From Holophagales bacterium (lineage in GTDB: Bacteria > Acidobacteriota > Holophagae > Holophagales > Holophagaceae): a stretch of DNA of 17,002 nucleotides. Position numbers and translations under genes: made by a program. Positions within the stretch are counted from its first letter, which is position 1. Each line of letters opens with the position of its first letter. Of this stretch, positions 6,770 to 13,653 are shown piece after piece. Below the pieces are notes generated by a model that worked only from the letters and a program-made list of their open reading frames with translations, was not told the DNA's origin and made no database searches. The DNA lies in contig JAITCJ010000029.1 in the NCBI GenBank assembly GCA_031283145.1, positions 1-17,002 on the forward strand, given 5' to 3'.

Positions 6770-8077
6770 ATGGACACTCCCCTTTCTGTCAAACGCTTTT
6801 TGGAGCAGCTCAAGATTCATACGGAGCCGCGCTTCGCTCATGTCTGCCTTGTTGGGGAAGTATCCAACTTCCGCTCATCGGAGCGTCATTGGTATTTCAC
6901 TCTTAAAGAAGAAGGCGCGGCTCTTTCGTGCGCGGTATGGATGACAAATCAAAAGCGGTTGAAGCACATACCGAGGGATGGCGAGCGAGTTGTAATCAAG
7001 GGGAGCTTGAACGTATATGTTTCAGGCGGGAGTTTCACTCTGGCCGTCACTCAATGCGAATTGGCCGGTATAGGCGATTTGCGGCAAAGACTGCGCGAAC
7101 TTGAGGCAATGCTGCGCTCGGATGGCGTCTTTGACAGGCCAAAGCGCGAACTGCCGCGCCTTCCCAAAAAAATTGCTGTTATAGCCGCTCTGGGCGGCGC
7201 GGCGCTGCGGGACATACTTGAAGTTACACACAATCGCGCTCCTGGCATTGACATCATGGTTTTTCCGGCGGCGGCTCAGGGAGAGTCATGCGTTATGGAA
7301 AATCTGATGGCCTTGCAGGAAGCCCAGGATGAATATTGGGGATGCGATGTTGTATTGATGGCCCGCGGCGGAGGAAGCCCGGAAGACTTATGGAGTTACA
7401 ATGACCCTGACCTGGCGCGAGCCGTCTCATCCTGCCGCTTGCCAATCATCACCGGCGTAGGGCATGAAATAGACCTGACGCTGGTTGACCTGGCCTCGGA
7501 CAAACGCGCGGCCACGCCAAGCCAGGCGGCGGAATTTGTAACGCCTGACCGTAGTCTGCTCTGGTCAGAACTCGTGCGCAAAACAGAACGGCTCAACAGG
7601 TACATGGACTGGCGCCTGCGCGGCCTTGAAACAACATTGAACCTGCTGACAGATCAAGGCTTGGAGCGCCTTGACCCGCTTGATGGCCATCGGAAGTACT
7701 TGGCCCAATTAGCGGCGCGCCTTGAACGCGCCGTGCCTTACAGACGATTGGATATTGAGGACGCGCGCCTGGACATGCTCCGGCAAAGATTGCGGCTTAC
7801 CGGCCCCAACGCTGTAAGATGGGCTTCAAGCAAAATCAAAGGGCATATAAGACGACTGGATTCAGTCATTGGACACACGCTTGAGCAGAGCGCCCGCCGT
7901 CTGGAGGTAGCTCTTGCCAATCTAAAAGGGCAGAACCCAGTAAGCCCGTTAAGTAAAGGATTTGCGCTGGTGCGCGACCAGGAGAACAACCAGGTTAAAT
8001 TATCCGTTGGAATAAAAACGGGAGCCAAATTGCGTTTAGAGTGGAAAGATGGAGGCAGATCGGTAATCGTTGAGTGA
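6770..8077 (+). CDS. xseA: Exodeoxyribonuclease VII large subunit
   Basis: Large subunit of ExoVII, which degrades single-stranded DNA from both ends to short oligonucleotides. The product is 435 aa, normal for the family. The N-terminal OB-fold is at about residues 20-98 (VCLVGEVSNFRSSERHWYFTLKE). The catalytic domain holds the signature ARGGGSPEDLWSYNDPDLARAV (about 198-218) and PIITGVGHEIDLTLVDLASD followed by RAATPSQAAE. A helical region follows, then the C-terminal NPVSPLSKGFALVRD block. The usual S-P-T/S-G segment before AALRDIL reads ALGGAALRDIL here. No Shine-Dalgarno is seen; an element end lies 13 bp upstream. The small-subunit gene xseB is not adjacent. GH92 follows after 12 bp. 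Confidence 0.95.
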   Translation: MDTPLSVKRFLEQLKIHTEPRFAHVCLVGEVSNFRSSERHWYFTLKEEGAALSCAVWMTNQKRLKHIPRDGERVVIKGSLNVYVSGGSFTLAVTQCELAGIGDLRQRLRELEAMLRSDGVFDRPKRELPRLPKKIAVIAALGGAALRDILEVTHNRAPGIDIMVFPAAAQGESCVMENLMALQEAQDEYWGCDVVLMARGGGSPEDLWSYNDPDLARAVSSCRLPIITGVGHEIDLTLVDLASDKRAATPSQAAEFVTPDRSLLWSELVRKTERLNRYMDWRLRGLETTLNLLTDQGLERLDPLDGHRKYLAQLAARLERAVPYRRLDIEDARLDMLRQRLRLTGPNAVRWASSKIKGHIRRLDSVIGHTLEQSARRLEVALANLKGQNPVSPLSKGFALVRDQENNQVKLSVGIKTGAKLRLEWKDGGRSVIVE

Positions 8078-8089
8078 GGGGCAATCCAG

Positions 8090-10339
8090 ATGCTTGTAAA
8101 AAAAATGAACCTTGTCCGCCAAGCGCTGTTTTGCGCCGCTTTCGCGCTTTCAGCGTACGCGCAGCGTCACGCCGATCCATTCATTGGCACGGGAGGCCAC
8201 GGACACACATATCCCGGAGCGGCCCTTCCATTTGGCATGGTACAGTTAAGTCCTGACAACGAACACCCCAACAGCGGCATGTCAGGCTGGGACTGGTGCA
8301 GCGGCTATAACTACGCGTCAAACATAATCACAGGATTCAGCCATACACACCTGAGCGGCACAGGCATTGGAGACCTCTGCGACATCCTGCTTGCCCCCAG
8401 GCCATATAGGTTGGCGGATGACGCTTTCGTGGGGAAAAAGATTCAGGATTCCGCCCTGCTCTTTGACCACGCGGACGAAGTGGCAAAGCCCGGCTATTAC
8501 AGCGTAAAGTTCAGTAAAGACGGCATACAGGCAGAGATGACAGTCACAGAGCGCGTTGGTATGCACAAGTACCGGTTTCCGGCGGACAAACCGGCGTCAC
8601 TGGTATTGGATTTGGGGTACGCGATAAATTGGGATAAAGCTGTTGACACACATGTAAAACAAACAGGACCCGCGCTCTTCGCCGGCCACAGGCATTCAAA
8701 AGGCTGGGCCGCGGATCAAAAACTGTTTTTTGTCATGTATCTTGACCGTAAACCGGATGAAGTGCGTTACATAAAGGCCGATCAGCTCATTCAAAATACT
8801 CAGGATGGAGCGCAAGGCGACAATATCAGATTAATCTTGACCTTTCAGCGCGGCGGCCAGGTTCAGGTGAAAGTCGGCCTTTCATCGGTTGACGAACTAG
8901 GCGCTTTCAACAACGTCCAAAAAGAACTGCCCCACTGGAACTTTGACAAAGTCCGCAAACAGGCCGCCAGCGCCTGGAATCAGCTATTAAACCGAGTTCA
9001 GGCAGCACACAACAATACATCAGACGCCCAGGTCTTTGACACAGCCCTCTATCACGCTTTTCTTGCCCCTAACGCTTTCAGCGACGCGGACGGGCGTTAC
9101 AGAGGAATAGACGGAAACATCCATAGCGCCAATGGATACACCTATAGTAGCACTTTCAGCCTCTGGGACACATTCAGGGCCAGCCATTCGCTCTTTACGC
9201 TGCTCACGCCCGAAAGAGTTGATGGATATGTAAAAACAATGCTGGCCTTTCAAAAACAGAAAGGGCAACTGCCCAACTGGGCGCTCTGGAACAACGAATC
9301 CCACTGCATGATTGGCTACCATGCCGTTCCGGTATTAGTCGAAGCGTATTTAAAAGGCTTAACCACAGCCGACGGGCAGGAAATACTCGACGCGTGTATA
9401 GCCATGGCGGATCGCGACGTGGAAGGTATTAAGAGTTACCGCGAACTGGGCTTTGTTGACGCTGAAACAGAAAACGAATCCTGCGCTAGAACATTGGAAT
9501 ATGCCTATGACGACAGTTGTATAGCCCGTCTCGCGGAAAAACTCGGCAATGCGGATGTCGCGGATAGATTTAGAAAACGCGCGCTGAACTTCCGCAACGT
9601 ATTCGACGCCCAAACGGGGTTTATGAGAGGGAAAAAAGCGGACGGCTCTTGGGCGGAGCCATTCGATCCCATTGCCTCTGACCACCGCAAAAGCCCGTAT
9701 TGCGAAGGCAACGCCTGGCAGTGGACATGGTCTGTGCCGCATCATCCCGCCGAGCTTGTGAATTTATTCGGAGGCAGGGAAAATTTCGCGGCCAAATTGG
9801 ATACCTTATTTGACATGCCATCCGAACTGAGCGGCGAAGCGGTAAGCCCGGATATAAGCGGAATGATAGGCCAGCTTGCGCAGGGAAACGAGCCAAGTCA
9901 CCACATAGCTTACATGTACGCTTGGGTCGGCCAGCCCTGGAAAACCCAGGCAAGAGCGCGTCAAATAATGGAACAGCTCTACAAGCCTGGTCCGGAGGGT
10001 CTCTGCGGAAATGACGATTGCGGACAGATGTCGGCATGGTATGTATTCAGCGCCCTGGGTTTTTATCCCGTTGATCCCGCTAGCGGCATATACGTGCTGG
10101 GCAGTCCCAGGGTCAAGTCGGCCAAGCTGAACTTTCCTGATGGAAAAACTTTCACAATACAGGCCAACAATCAAAGTCCCCAAAACATCTATGTCCAATC
10201 CGTTACCTTGAACGGCAAACCACTGAACCGCGCCTATATAAGACATCAGGAAATCATAGGCGGCGGCAAGCTGGTATTCAACATGGGGCCGGAAATCAAC
10301 ACTGACCTTGGGGAAATGGAAGCGCCTCCGTGGTTTTAG
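8090..10339 (+). CDS. Secreted GH92 alpha-mannosidase
   Basis: A 749-residue glycoside hydrolase family 92 enzyme. Known members are calcium-dependent exo-alpha-mannosidases that trim mannose from N-glycans or mannans. The signal peptide spans residues 1 to about 24 (hydrophobic FCAAFALSAYAQ). The N-terminal beta-sandwich begins with the family hallmark DPFIGTGGHGHTYPGA and PFGMVQLSPD. The catalytic (alpha/alpha)6 domain carries CEGNAWQWTW with the likely acid E539, EPSHHIAYMYAWVG, and GNDDCGQMSAWYVFSALGFY with D642/D643 in the general-base region. GAGGGG lies 8 nt before ATG 8090; ATG 8105 is a less supported alternative. It follows xseA by 12 bp and probably shares its transcript. Substrate linkage cannot be read from sequence. 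It suggests use of host- or fungus-derived mannosyl glycans. Confidence 0.95.
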   Translation: MLVKKMNLVRQALFCAAFALSAYAQRHADPFIGTGGHGHTYPGAALPFGMVQLSPDNEHPNSGMSGWDWCSGYNYASNIITGFSHTHLSGTGIGDLCDILLAPRPYRLADDAFVGKKIQDSALLFDHADEVAKPGYYSVKFSKDGIQAEMTVTERVGMHKYRFPADKPASLVLDLGYAINWDKAVDTHVKQTGPALFAGHRHSKGWAADQKLFFVMYLDRKPDEVRYIKADQLIQNTQDGAQGDNIRLILTFQRGGQVQVKVGLSSVDELGAFNNVQKELPHWNFDKVRKQAASAWNQLLNRVQAAHNNTSDAQVFDTALYHAFLAPNAFSDADGRYRGIDGNIHSANGYTYSSTFSLWDTFRASHSLFTLLTPERVDGYVKTMLAFQKQKGQLPNWALWNNESHCMIGYHAVPVLVEAYLKGLTTADGQEILDACIAMADRDVEGIKSYRELGFVDAETENESCARTLEYAYDDSCIARLAEKLGNADVADRFRKRALNFRNVFDAQTGFMRGKKADGSWAEPFDPIASDHRKSPYCEGNAWQWTWSVPHHPAELVNLFGGRENFAAKLDTLFDMPSELSGEAVSPDISGMIGQLAQGNEPSHHIAYMYAWVGQPWKTQARARQIMEQLYKPGPEGLCGNDDCGQMSAWYVFSALGFYPVDPASGIYVLGSPRVKSAKLNFPDGKTFTIQANNQSPQNIYVQSVTLNGKPLNRAYIRHQEIIGGGKLVFNMGPEINTDLGEMEAPPWF

Positions 10340-10350
10340 ATAGAGATTTC

Positions 10351-10382
10351 ATACCAAGCCGCAATCAAACGGAATCCCGTTT
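10351..10382. repeat. M4-type palindrome, incomplete copy
   Basis: ATACCAAGCCGCAATCAAAC followed by GGAATCCCGTTT matches the left arm, loop and first bases of the right arm of the perfect palindrome at 10866-10913; the rest of the right arm is missing. The remaining AAACGG/CCGTTT stem lies just after the GH92 stop, but the T-run is too short for a confident terminator. Confidence 0.55.
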
Positions 10383-10403
10383 AGAGAGTGTTTCAAAAGG
10401 GGT

Positions 10404-10865
10404 TATAGCAATTCCACTTATTGTAGTCCATAGCCACAATGCCTAATCCAGTTTTCAATATCTTTGGGTTTAATCGCGTCCAGAGCCTCGGTGATGGCTG
10501 GGATAAGTGTATCTCTCGTTATGGCCTTTGCTTTGCGTAAGCAGGCTTTCACTTTAGACCACGCGTGTTCTATTGGATTGAAATCCTGGGAATACACAGG
10601 GAGAAATACAACATTGATACCTTTATCAATAAGTGGCTGTATAGCACCTTTCACTTTGTGCGCTGAAAGATTGTCCAGAATCAATGTGTCACCTTTTTTC
10701 ATTGTGGGCATAAGGCATTCTTTGATATAAATAGTGAAAAATTCGCCCTTTAACGTGCCTTTGTATATCAATGGAGCAATAATTCCGTTCATACCCAGTG
10801 CCCCCATGACAGAAGTCTTTTCATACCAAGTCGCGTTCACTTGCGGGCGGCGATTGCTCGCCGCC
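10404..10865 (-). mobile_element. IS630-type insertion sequence remnant
   Basis: Contains the C-terminal part of an IS630-type transposase plus one outer end, TATAGCAATTC at 10404-10414, just beyond the transposase stop. The other end and the N-terminal half of the transposase gene are gone, cut off near the palindrome at 10866. The surviving end is identical over 11 bases to the terminal hairpin strand of M1 elements (TATAGCAATTC), which ties those elements to this transposase type. Confidence 0.7.
10418..10865 (-). pseudogene. IS630-family transposase, 5'-truncated
   Basis: The frame encodes only the second half of a DDE-superfamily endonuclease. Visible are the second catalytic Asp in TLILDNLSAHKVKGA and the third catalytic acid in VYSQDFNPIEHAWSKVKACL (Glu). 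The C-terminal end IRHCGYGLQ is family-typical (usually FRHAGY). SVMGALGMNGIIAPLIYKG matches the stretch just before the second Asp. The N-terminal helix-turn-helix region and the first catalytic Asp are missing, and the frame runs into the palindrome at 10866, where its nominal ATG (10879) is incidental. It cannot be an active transposase. Closest in style to Tc1-like IS630 elements with one uninterrupted ORF. Confidence 0.88.
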
Positions 10866-10913
10866 ATACCAACTTGCAATCAAACGTAATGCCGTTTGAT
10901 TGCAAGTTGGTAT
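10866..10913. repeat. 48-bp perfect palindrome (M4-type)
   Basis: Two 21-nt arms (10866-10886 and 10893-10913) are exact reverse complements around a 6-nt centre (TAATGC). The outer ends are ATACCAA and TTGGTAT, the same termini as the nested element at 11403-11502, and the left arm resembles 10351-10372. It would extrude as a cruciform or form a strong RNA hairpin. No gene is terminated here. Confidence 0.75.
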
Positions 10914-10933
10914 CAAACCGAACGTCCAGCACA

Positions 10934-11094
10934 TATAGCCAATCAACTTTTAAACTGTCCTGCTAATTCAAGTGGGAGGCACTTCGTTTCAAGGCTGCGC
11001 CGTAGTGAAACGAACCGCCGACAGGCGGTGAGCGGAACGGTAGCGCAGACGAAAACCACAAGGCAACGTACCGTTTTAAAGTTGTTTCACTATA
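10934..11094. mobile_element. M2 element, long form, 161 bp
   Basis: Starts TATAGCCAATCAACTTTTAA and ends TTTTAAAGTTGTTTCACTATA minus its first base, giving imperfect terminal inverted repeats with TA borders. The right 50 bp are nearly identical to 14279-14373 (same strand) and, inverted, to 16928-17002. Inside are TTCGTTTCA/TGAAACGAA and CCGCC/GGCGG stems, absent from the short copy. Non-coding, inferred MITE. Confidence 0.75.
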
Positions 11095-11103
11095 GCAGTA
11101 TAA

Positions 11104-11358
11104 GAAAACAAACCATCATCAAAGCCAAGGCCATCCCCACCCAGGGCATTAAGCCATTTGGAGAGGCAAAATGTATTGGATATGCTCCATTCCACCCGAT
11201 TTATTGACAAAGCCCCTGCCGAGGCATACGCCACATTGCTGGATGAAGGCAAATATCGCTGTTCCATAAGGACTATGTATCGCATTCTAAGCAAAACAGG
11301 AGAGGTAAAGAAACACCGTAATCAGGCTAGACATCCCCAATATAAAGCGCTGAAATTA
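11104..11358 (+). pseudogene. IS3-family transposase (OrfB) fragment
   Basis: About 85 codons of the N-terminal part of an IS3-type OrfB: KPRPSPPRALSHLERQ, then VLDMLHSTRFIDKAPAEAYA, LLDEGKYRCSIRTMYRIL and a basic HRNQARHPQYK. The family motif is typically 'RALSPEERQAVLDVLHSERFVDKAPAEVYATLLDEG'-like, which allows confident recognition. The DDE integrase core that should follow is absent. The left side is cut by the M2 element (stop TAA at 11101), and the right side by the M1 element at 11357, whose TATAG supplies the stop. A TTG at 11158 is only an incidental start. Confidence 0.85.
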
Positions 11359-11615
11359 TAGCAGTTCAATTTTTTGTAGTTGAACTGCTATGCCGGGATT
11401 TATACCAATTCCCATTGCCAATGCTACAAATGGTCGTGCGAGTGCGGCTGTTTGCGGCATGTTGTGCTACCGCTTTTGCACAATAGCAATGTGATTTGGT
11501 ATTACTTGTAAATCCCGGCCGCTTATTGCTTGTAGAGTGCTCTGCCCACCGTTGTGCAAGCAATAAAAGCGAAAATTGCTATATCAGTTCAATTGCGAAG
11601 TGTTGAATTGCTATA
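11357..11615 (-). mobile_element. M1 element, copy B, interrupted, 259 bp
   Basis: The reverse complement of the M1 element: TATAGCAGTTCAA hairpin, CCGGGATT...AATCCCGG stem, AAGCGG, TTGCTTGTAGAGTGCTCTGC (matching copies A and C inverted) and GCGAAAATTGCTATA. Unlike A and C it carries a terminal hairpin at both ends (second one ending GTTGAATTGCTATA), so it may be the more complete form. A 100-bp element is nested in its central stem-loop. It sits in the IS3 fragment with TA at both borders. Confidence 0.8.
11403..11502. mobile_element. M4-type element nested in M1 copy B, 100 bp
   Basis: Begins TACCAATTCCC and ends GTGATTTGGTAT, with TA on both sides (11401-11402 and 11503-11504). Removing it with one TA restores GCCGGGATT-TA-CTTGTAAATC, which matches the uninterrupted copy A (inverted) at every position but one. 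This gives a clean empty-site comparison and supports a TA target-site duplication. Non-coding. Confidence 0.75.
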
Positions 11616-11624
11616 AAGCGCTCT

Positions 11625-11670
11625 CAACGAACCTGAAAAACAGAGCGCAGCCTGTTTTTCAGGTTCGTTG
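11625..11670 (-). terminator. M3 hairpin downstream of trpS
   Basis: A perfect 19-bp stem, CAACGAACCTGAAAAACAG (11625-11643) against 11652-11670, with an 8-nt loop, starting 1 nt after the trpS stop. It may end trpS transcription, but no T-run follows the stem on the minus strand, so intrinsic termination is uncertain. Related hairpins at 14215-14256 and 6592-6632 make it a repeat family. Confidence 0.5.
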
Positions 11671-11671
11671 A

Positions 11672-12664
11672 CTAAAAAAACTGCGGCGTTTTCATCGTTT
11701 CCCTGACTTCCGCCATAGTACTCACGGCCACAGCGCGGGCGCTGTCCGCGCCGTTTTTGAGTATGGCCTCCAGGTTGGAAGTATTTTTCAGGTGGTCTTC
11801 TATGTGCGTCCTAAGAGGCTCAAGGCGTTCTATGAGCTTTTCGGCCAGACGCTTTTTGCAGTCAAAACAGCCTATTCCTGCCTTTGGACACTCCTGGGCT
11901 ATTTCATCCACGGTTTCACCGGCGCTGAACAGCTTGTGGAACGTAAAGGCGGTACACGCTCCTGGGCTGCCGGGATCCGTCCTGCGCGCTCTGGCGGTGT
12001 CAGAGGCCATTTGACGCGTACACTTATGCAGTATCTGATCCGGCGTATCCCGCAGATATATTCCGTTATCGTAAGTCTTGGACATCTTGCGCCCGTCAAG
12101 GCCGGGGACCCTGTGAGCCTGTGTCAGCACAGCCTGGGGGTCAGGAAAGACTTCCTTTTTATACAAAAAATTAAAGCGGCGGCCAATCTCCCTGGTCAGC
12201 TCAAGATGGAACATCTGATCTTCACCCACAGGCACCTTATGCGCTTTGTAAATCAGTATGTCAGCGGCCTGTAGTATGGGATAGCCGAGAAAACCGTAGC
12301 TCCCCAGGTCAGCTTCGCTGTTTTGCAGTTTCTCCTTATACGTGGGAACCCTCTCCACCCACGAAAGGGGCGTTATCATGCTTAACAGCAAGTGCAATTC
12401 AGCGTGTTCTTTTATTTGGCTCTGGGCAAATAGAGCCGACTTTTCAGGATCCAGGCCGACGGCCAAAAAGGTCGCCGCCACTTCGTATATGGCGGGTATT
12501 ATGGAATCAGTGCTGTCGAATCTGGATGTAAGGGAGTGCCAGTCGGCAATCATGTAATATGTCTTGAATTCATTTTGCAGCTTAACGTAGTTTTCGATAG
12601 CGCCGACCAAATTGCCAAGATGAAGCGAACCTGAAGGCTGGACGCCGGATAAAACAGTCTGCAT
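11672..12664 (-). CDS. trpS: Tryptophanyl-tRNA synthetase
   Basis: Class I aminoacyl-tRNA synthetase that charges tRNA-Trp. The 330 aa are typical of the bacterial form. The HIGH-type motif is HLGN at residues 15-18 (QPSGSLHLGNLVGAIENYV), and the KMSKS-type loop is KMSKT at 193-197 after VPGLDGR. Other signatures are the tryptophan pocket region (MIADWHSLT; FLGYPILQAADILIYKA; VPVGEDQMFHLELTREIGRRFN) and GIGCFDCKKRLAEKL. The ATG has TGGAG 7 nt upstream. It lies 37 bp after the M50 protease gene on the same strand, a pairing common in bacteria. In many genomes scpA/scpB follow trpS; here only mobile-element debris follows. Confidence 0.97.
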   Translation of the reverse strand: MQTVLSGVQPSGSLHLGNLVGAIENYVKLQNEFKTYYMIADWHSLTSRFDSTDSIIPAIYEVAATFLAVGLDPEKSALFAQSQIKEHAELHLLLSMITPLSWVERVPTYKEKLQNSEADLGSYGFLGYPILQAADILIYKAHKVPVGEDQMFHLELTREIGRRFNFLYKKEVFPDPQAVLTQAHRVPGLDGRKMSKTYDNGIYLRDTPDQILHKCTRQMASDTARARRTDPGSPGACTAFTFHKLFSAGETVDEIAQECPKAGIGCFDCKKRLAEKLIERLEPLRTHIEDHLKNTSNLEAILKNGADSARAVAVSTMAEVRETMKTPQFF

Positions 12665-12701
12665 AAGATAACTCCATGATAAGTCAGGGCGGCCATTGAA
12701 A

Positions 12702-13472
12702 TTAAATGAACAGCCGCATCATCGGGCTGATGTAAAAAGTATCCGCGGCCATGAAAAGTGGAAATAGTATATATTTTAATTCGCCGACAAGAAAGAGTAC
12801 CAATATGACAATGGTGAGTATCGGCTGTATTTTGTCAAGAGCGGGTACTAATCTCCATGGCAGAAAACCGCGCATGATGCTCGCGCCGTCCAGCGGACCG
12901 AAAGGCAGCAGGTTAAATATAGCCAACCCGACATTTATGCTTATCATCCTGCCTAAAAACGTGATTAAAAAAATTGAGCTCATATCAAAGTCCGGACGCT
13001 CAGTGAATCGCTCCACGGGAAGATACATGGCGGCCATGAATATATTCTGTTTGAGCGCCGACAAATCAGATGTACCCGCATCCAGGCCGGAGAGGAGAAA
13101 ATTAACAGTTATGGCCAAGGCCGGTATGCAAATCAGCGAGAGAAGCAGGTTTGACGCCGGGCCCGCGCCCGCGACCATGGCCATAGCAACCCTCTGAGTA
13201 AATTTTCGGCTCAGATTGCGCGGGTCAACAGGCACGGGCTTTGCCCATCCAAGCACCCGCCAGCCGGTGAACATGCCCAGCAACGGGAGAACGACCGTCC
13301 CCAGTAAATCAATGTGCGCCATCGGATTGAGCGTCATGCGCCCAAGGCGCTTTGCCGTGTCGTCATTCAGCCTGTAAGCGGACGCCGCGTGAGCGCACTC
13401 ATGGACGCTGAGACTTAAAAGCAGAGCTAAATAGCTGACGATAATGGTTTGAAGTGGTACAGATTGAAGCAC
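12702..13472 (-). CDS. Site-2 protease-like M50 metallopeptidase
   Basis: An intramembrane zinc protease of the short M50 type (Rv-like/YwhC group, no PDZ domain), 256 aa. The zinc motif HECAH is at residues 24-28 in the first membrane helix (LLLSLSVHECAHAASAYRL). The third-ligand motif NLLPFGPLDG is at 187-196 with D195. RLGRMTLNPMAHID and GWAKPVPVDP are typical of this subgroup. Four to six hydrophobic segments are visible. The start is GTG at 13472 with GGGGA a few bases upstream. Physiological substrates of this group are mostly unknown. It is followed by trpS in the same direction. Confidence 0.93.
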   Translation of the reverse strand: MLQSVPLQTIIVSYLALLLSLSVHECAHAASAYRLNDDTAKRLGRMTLNPMAHIDLLGTVVLPLLGMFTGWRVLGWAKPVPVDPRNLSRKFTQRVAMAMVAGAGPASNLLLSLICIPALAITVNFLLSGLDAGTSDLSALKQNIFMAAMYLPVERFTERPDFDMSSIFLITFLGRMISINVGLAIFNLLPFGPLDGASIMRGFLPWRLVPALDKIQPILTIVILVLFLVGELKYILFPLFMAADTFYISPMMRLFI

Positions 13473-13512
13473 AGGTTCCCCGGTCGGATTCAGTCACAGC
13501 GGTCAGTTTCAT

Positions 13513-13541
13513 TTTATACTAATTTTACAAGCAAATGACGG
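13513..13541 (-). promoter_or_regulatory. Weak possible promoter for the M50-trpS pair
   Basis: On the minus strand CCGTCA (13536-13541) and TATAAA (13513-13518) are separated by 17 bp, 41 bp before the GTG start. The -10 matches 5 of 6 consensus bases and the -35 matches 3 of 6. This is the best candidate in the spacer but weak. Confidence 0.25.
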
Positions 13542-13545
13542 CACG

Positions 13546-13575
13546 GCAGTTCAATCGCGAAAAGTTGAATCTGTT
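13546..13575. repeat. Degenerate solo M1 terminal hairpin
   Basis: GCAGTTCAATCGCGAAAAGT followed by TGAATCTGTT resembles the M1 end hairpin (compare CAGTTCAATTGCGAAGTGTT in copy B and GTTCAAATACGAAAAGTTG in copy C) without the rest of the element. Probably a decayed element end lying between M50 and the chemoreceptor pseudogene. Confidence 0.5.
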
Positions 13576-13653
13576 AAAATAGTGGCAGCGCTAGACCATG
13601 TAAGTAATGGCTATCGCCTTTAATGAAAGCTTAAATTTCCCAGGGAGGCTGCA

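Noticed and set aside
9359..10246. Several minus-strand frames of 128-146 codons inside the GH92 gene
   Set aside because: GH92 motifs continue without break on the plus strand across the whole stretch. The opposite frames are open because of codon bias.
10934..11094. Riboswitch or structured leader
   Set aside because: The stems are real, but the segment recurs in shortened form elsewhere, has inverted-repeat ends, and is not upstream of an intact gene. A mobile element explains it better.
10418..11361. Active transposon carrying both transposase genes
   Set aside because: The IS630-type gene lacks its N-terminal half and first catalytic Asp, and the IS3-type gene lacks its catalytic core. 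They belong to different families in opposite orientations.
10340..11671. CRISPR array
   Set aside because: The repeats are neither regularly spaced nor of uniform length, and no cas-like gene is present. They are dispersed inverted-repeat elements.
11792..12274. 160-codon plus-strand frame opposite trpS
   Set aside because: It is opposite the KMSKS region of a complete trpS and has no protein-family features.
12751..13197. 148-codon plus-strand frame opposite the M50 protease
   Set aside because: The minus strand holds all expected zinc-site motifs of the protease; this is a shadow frame.
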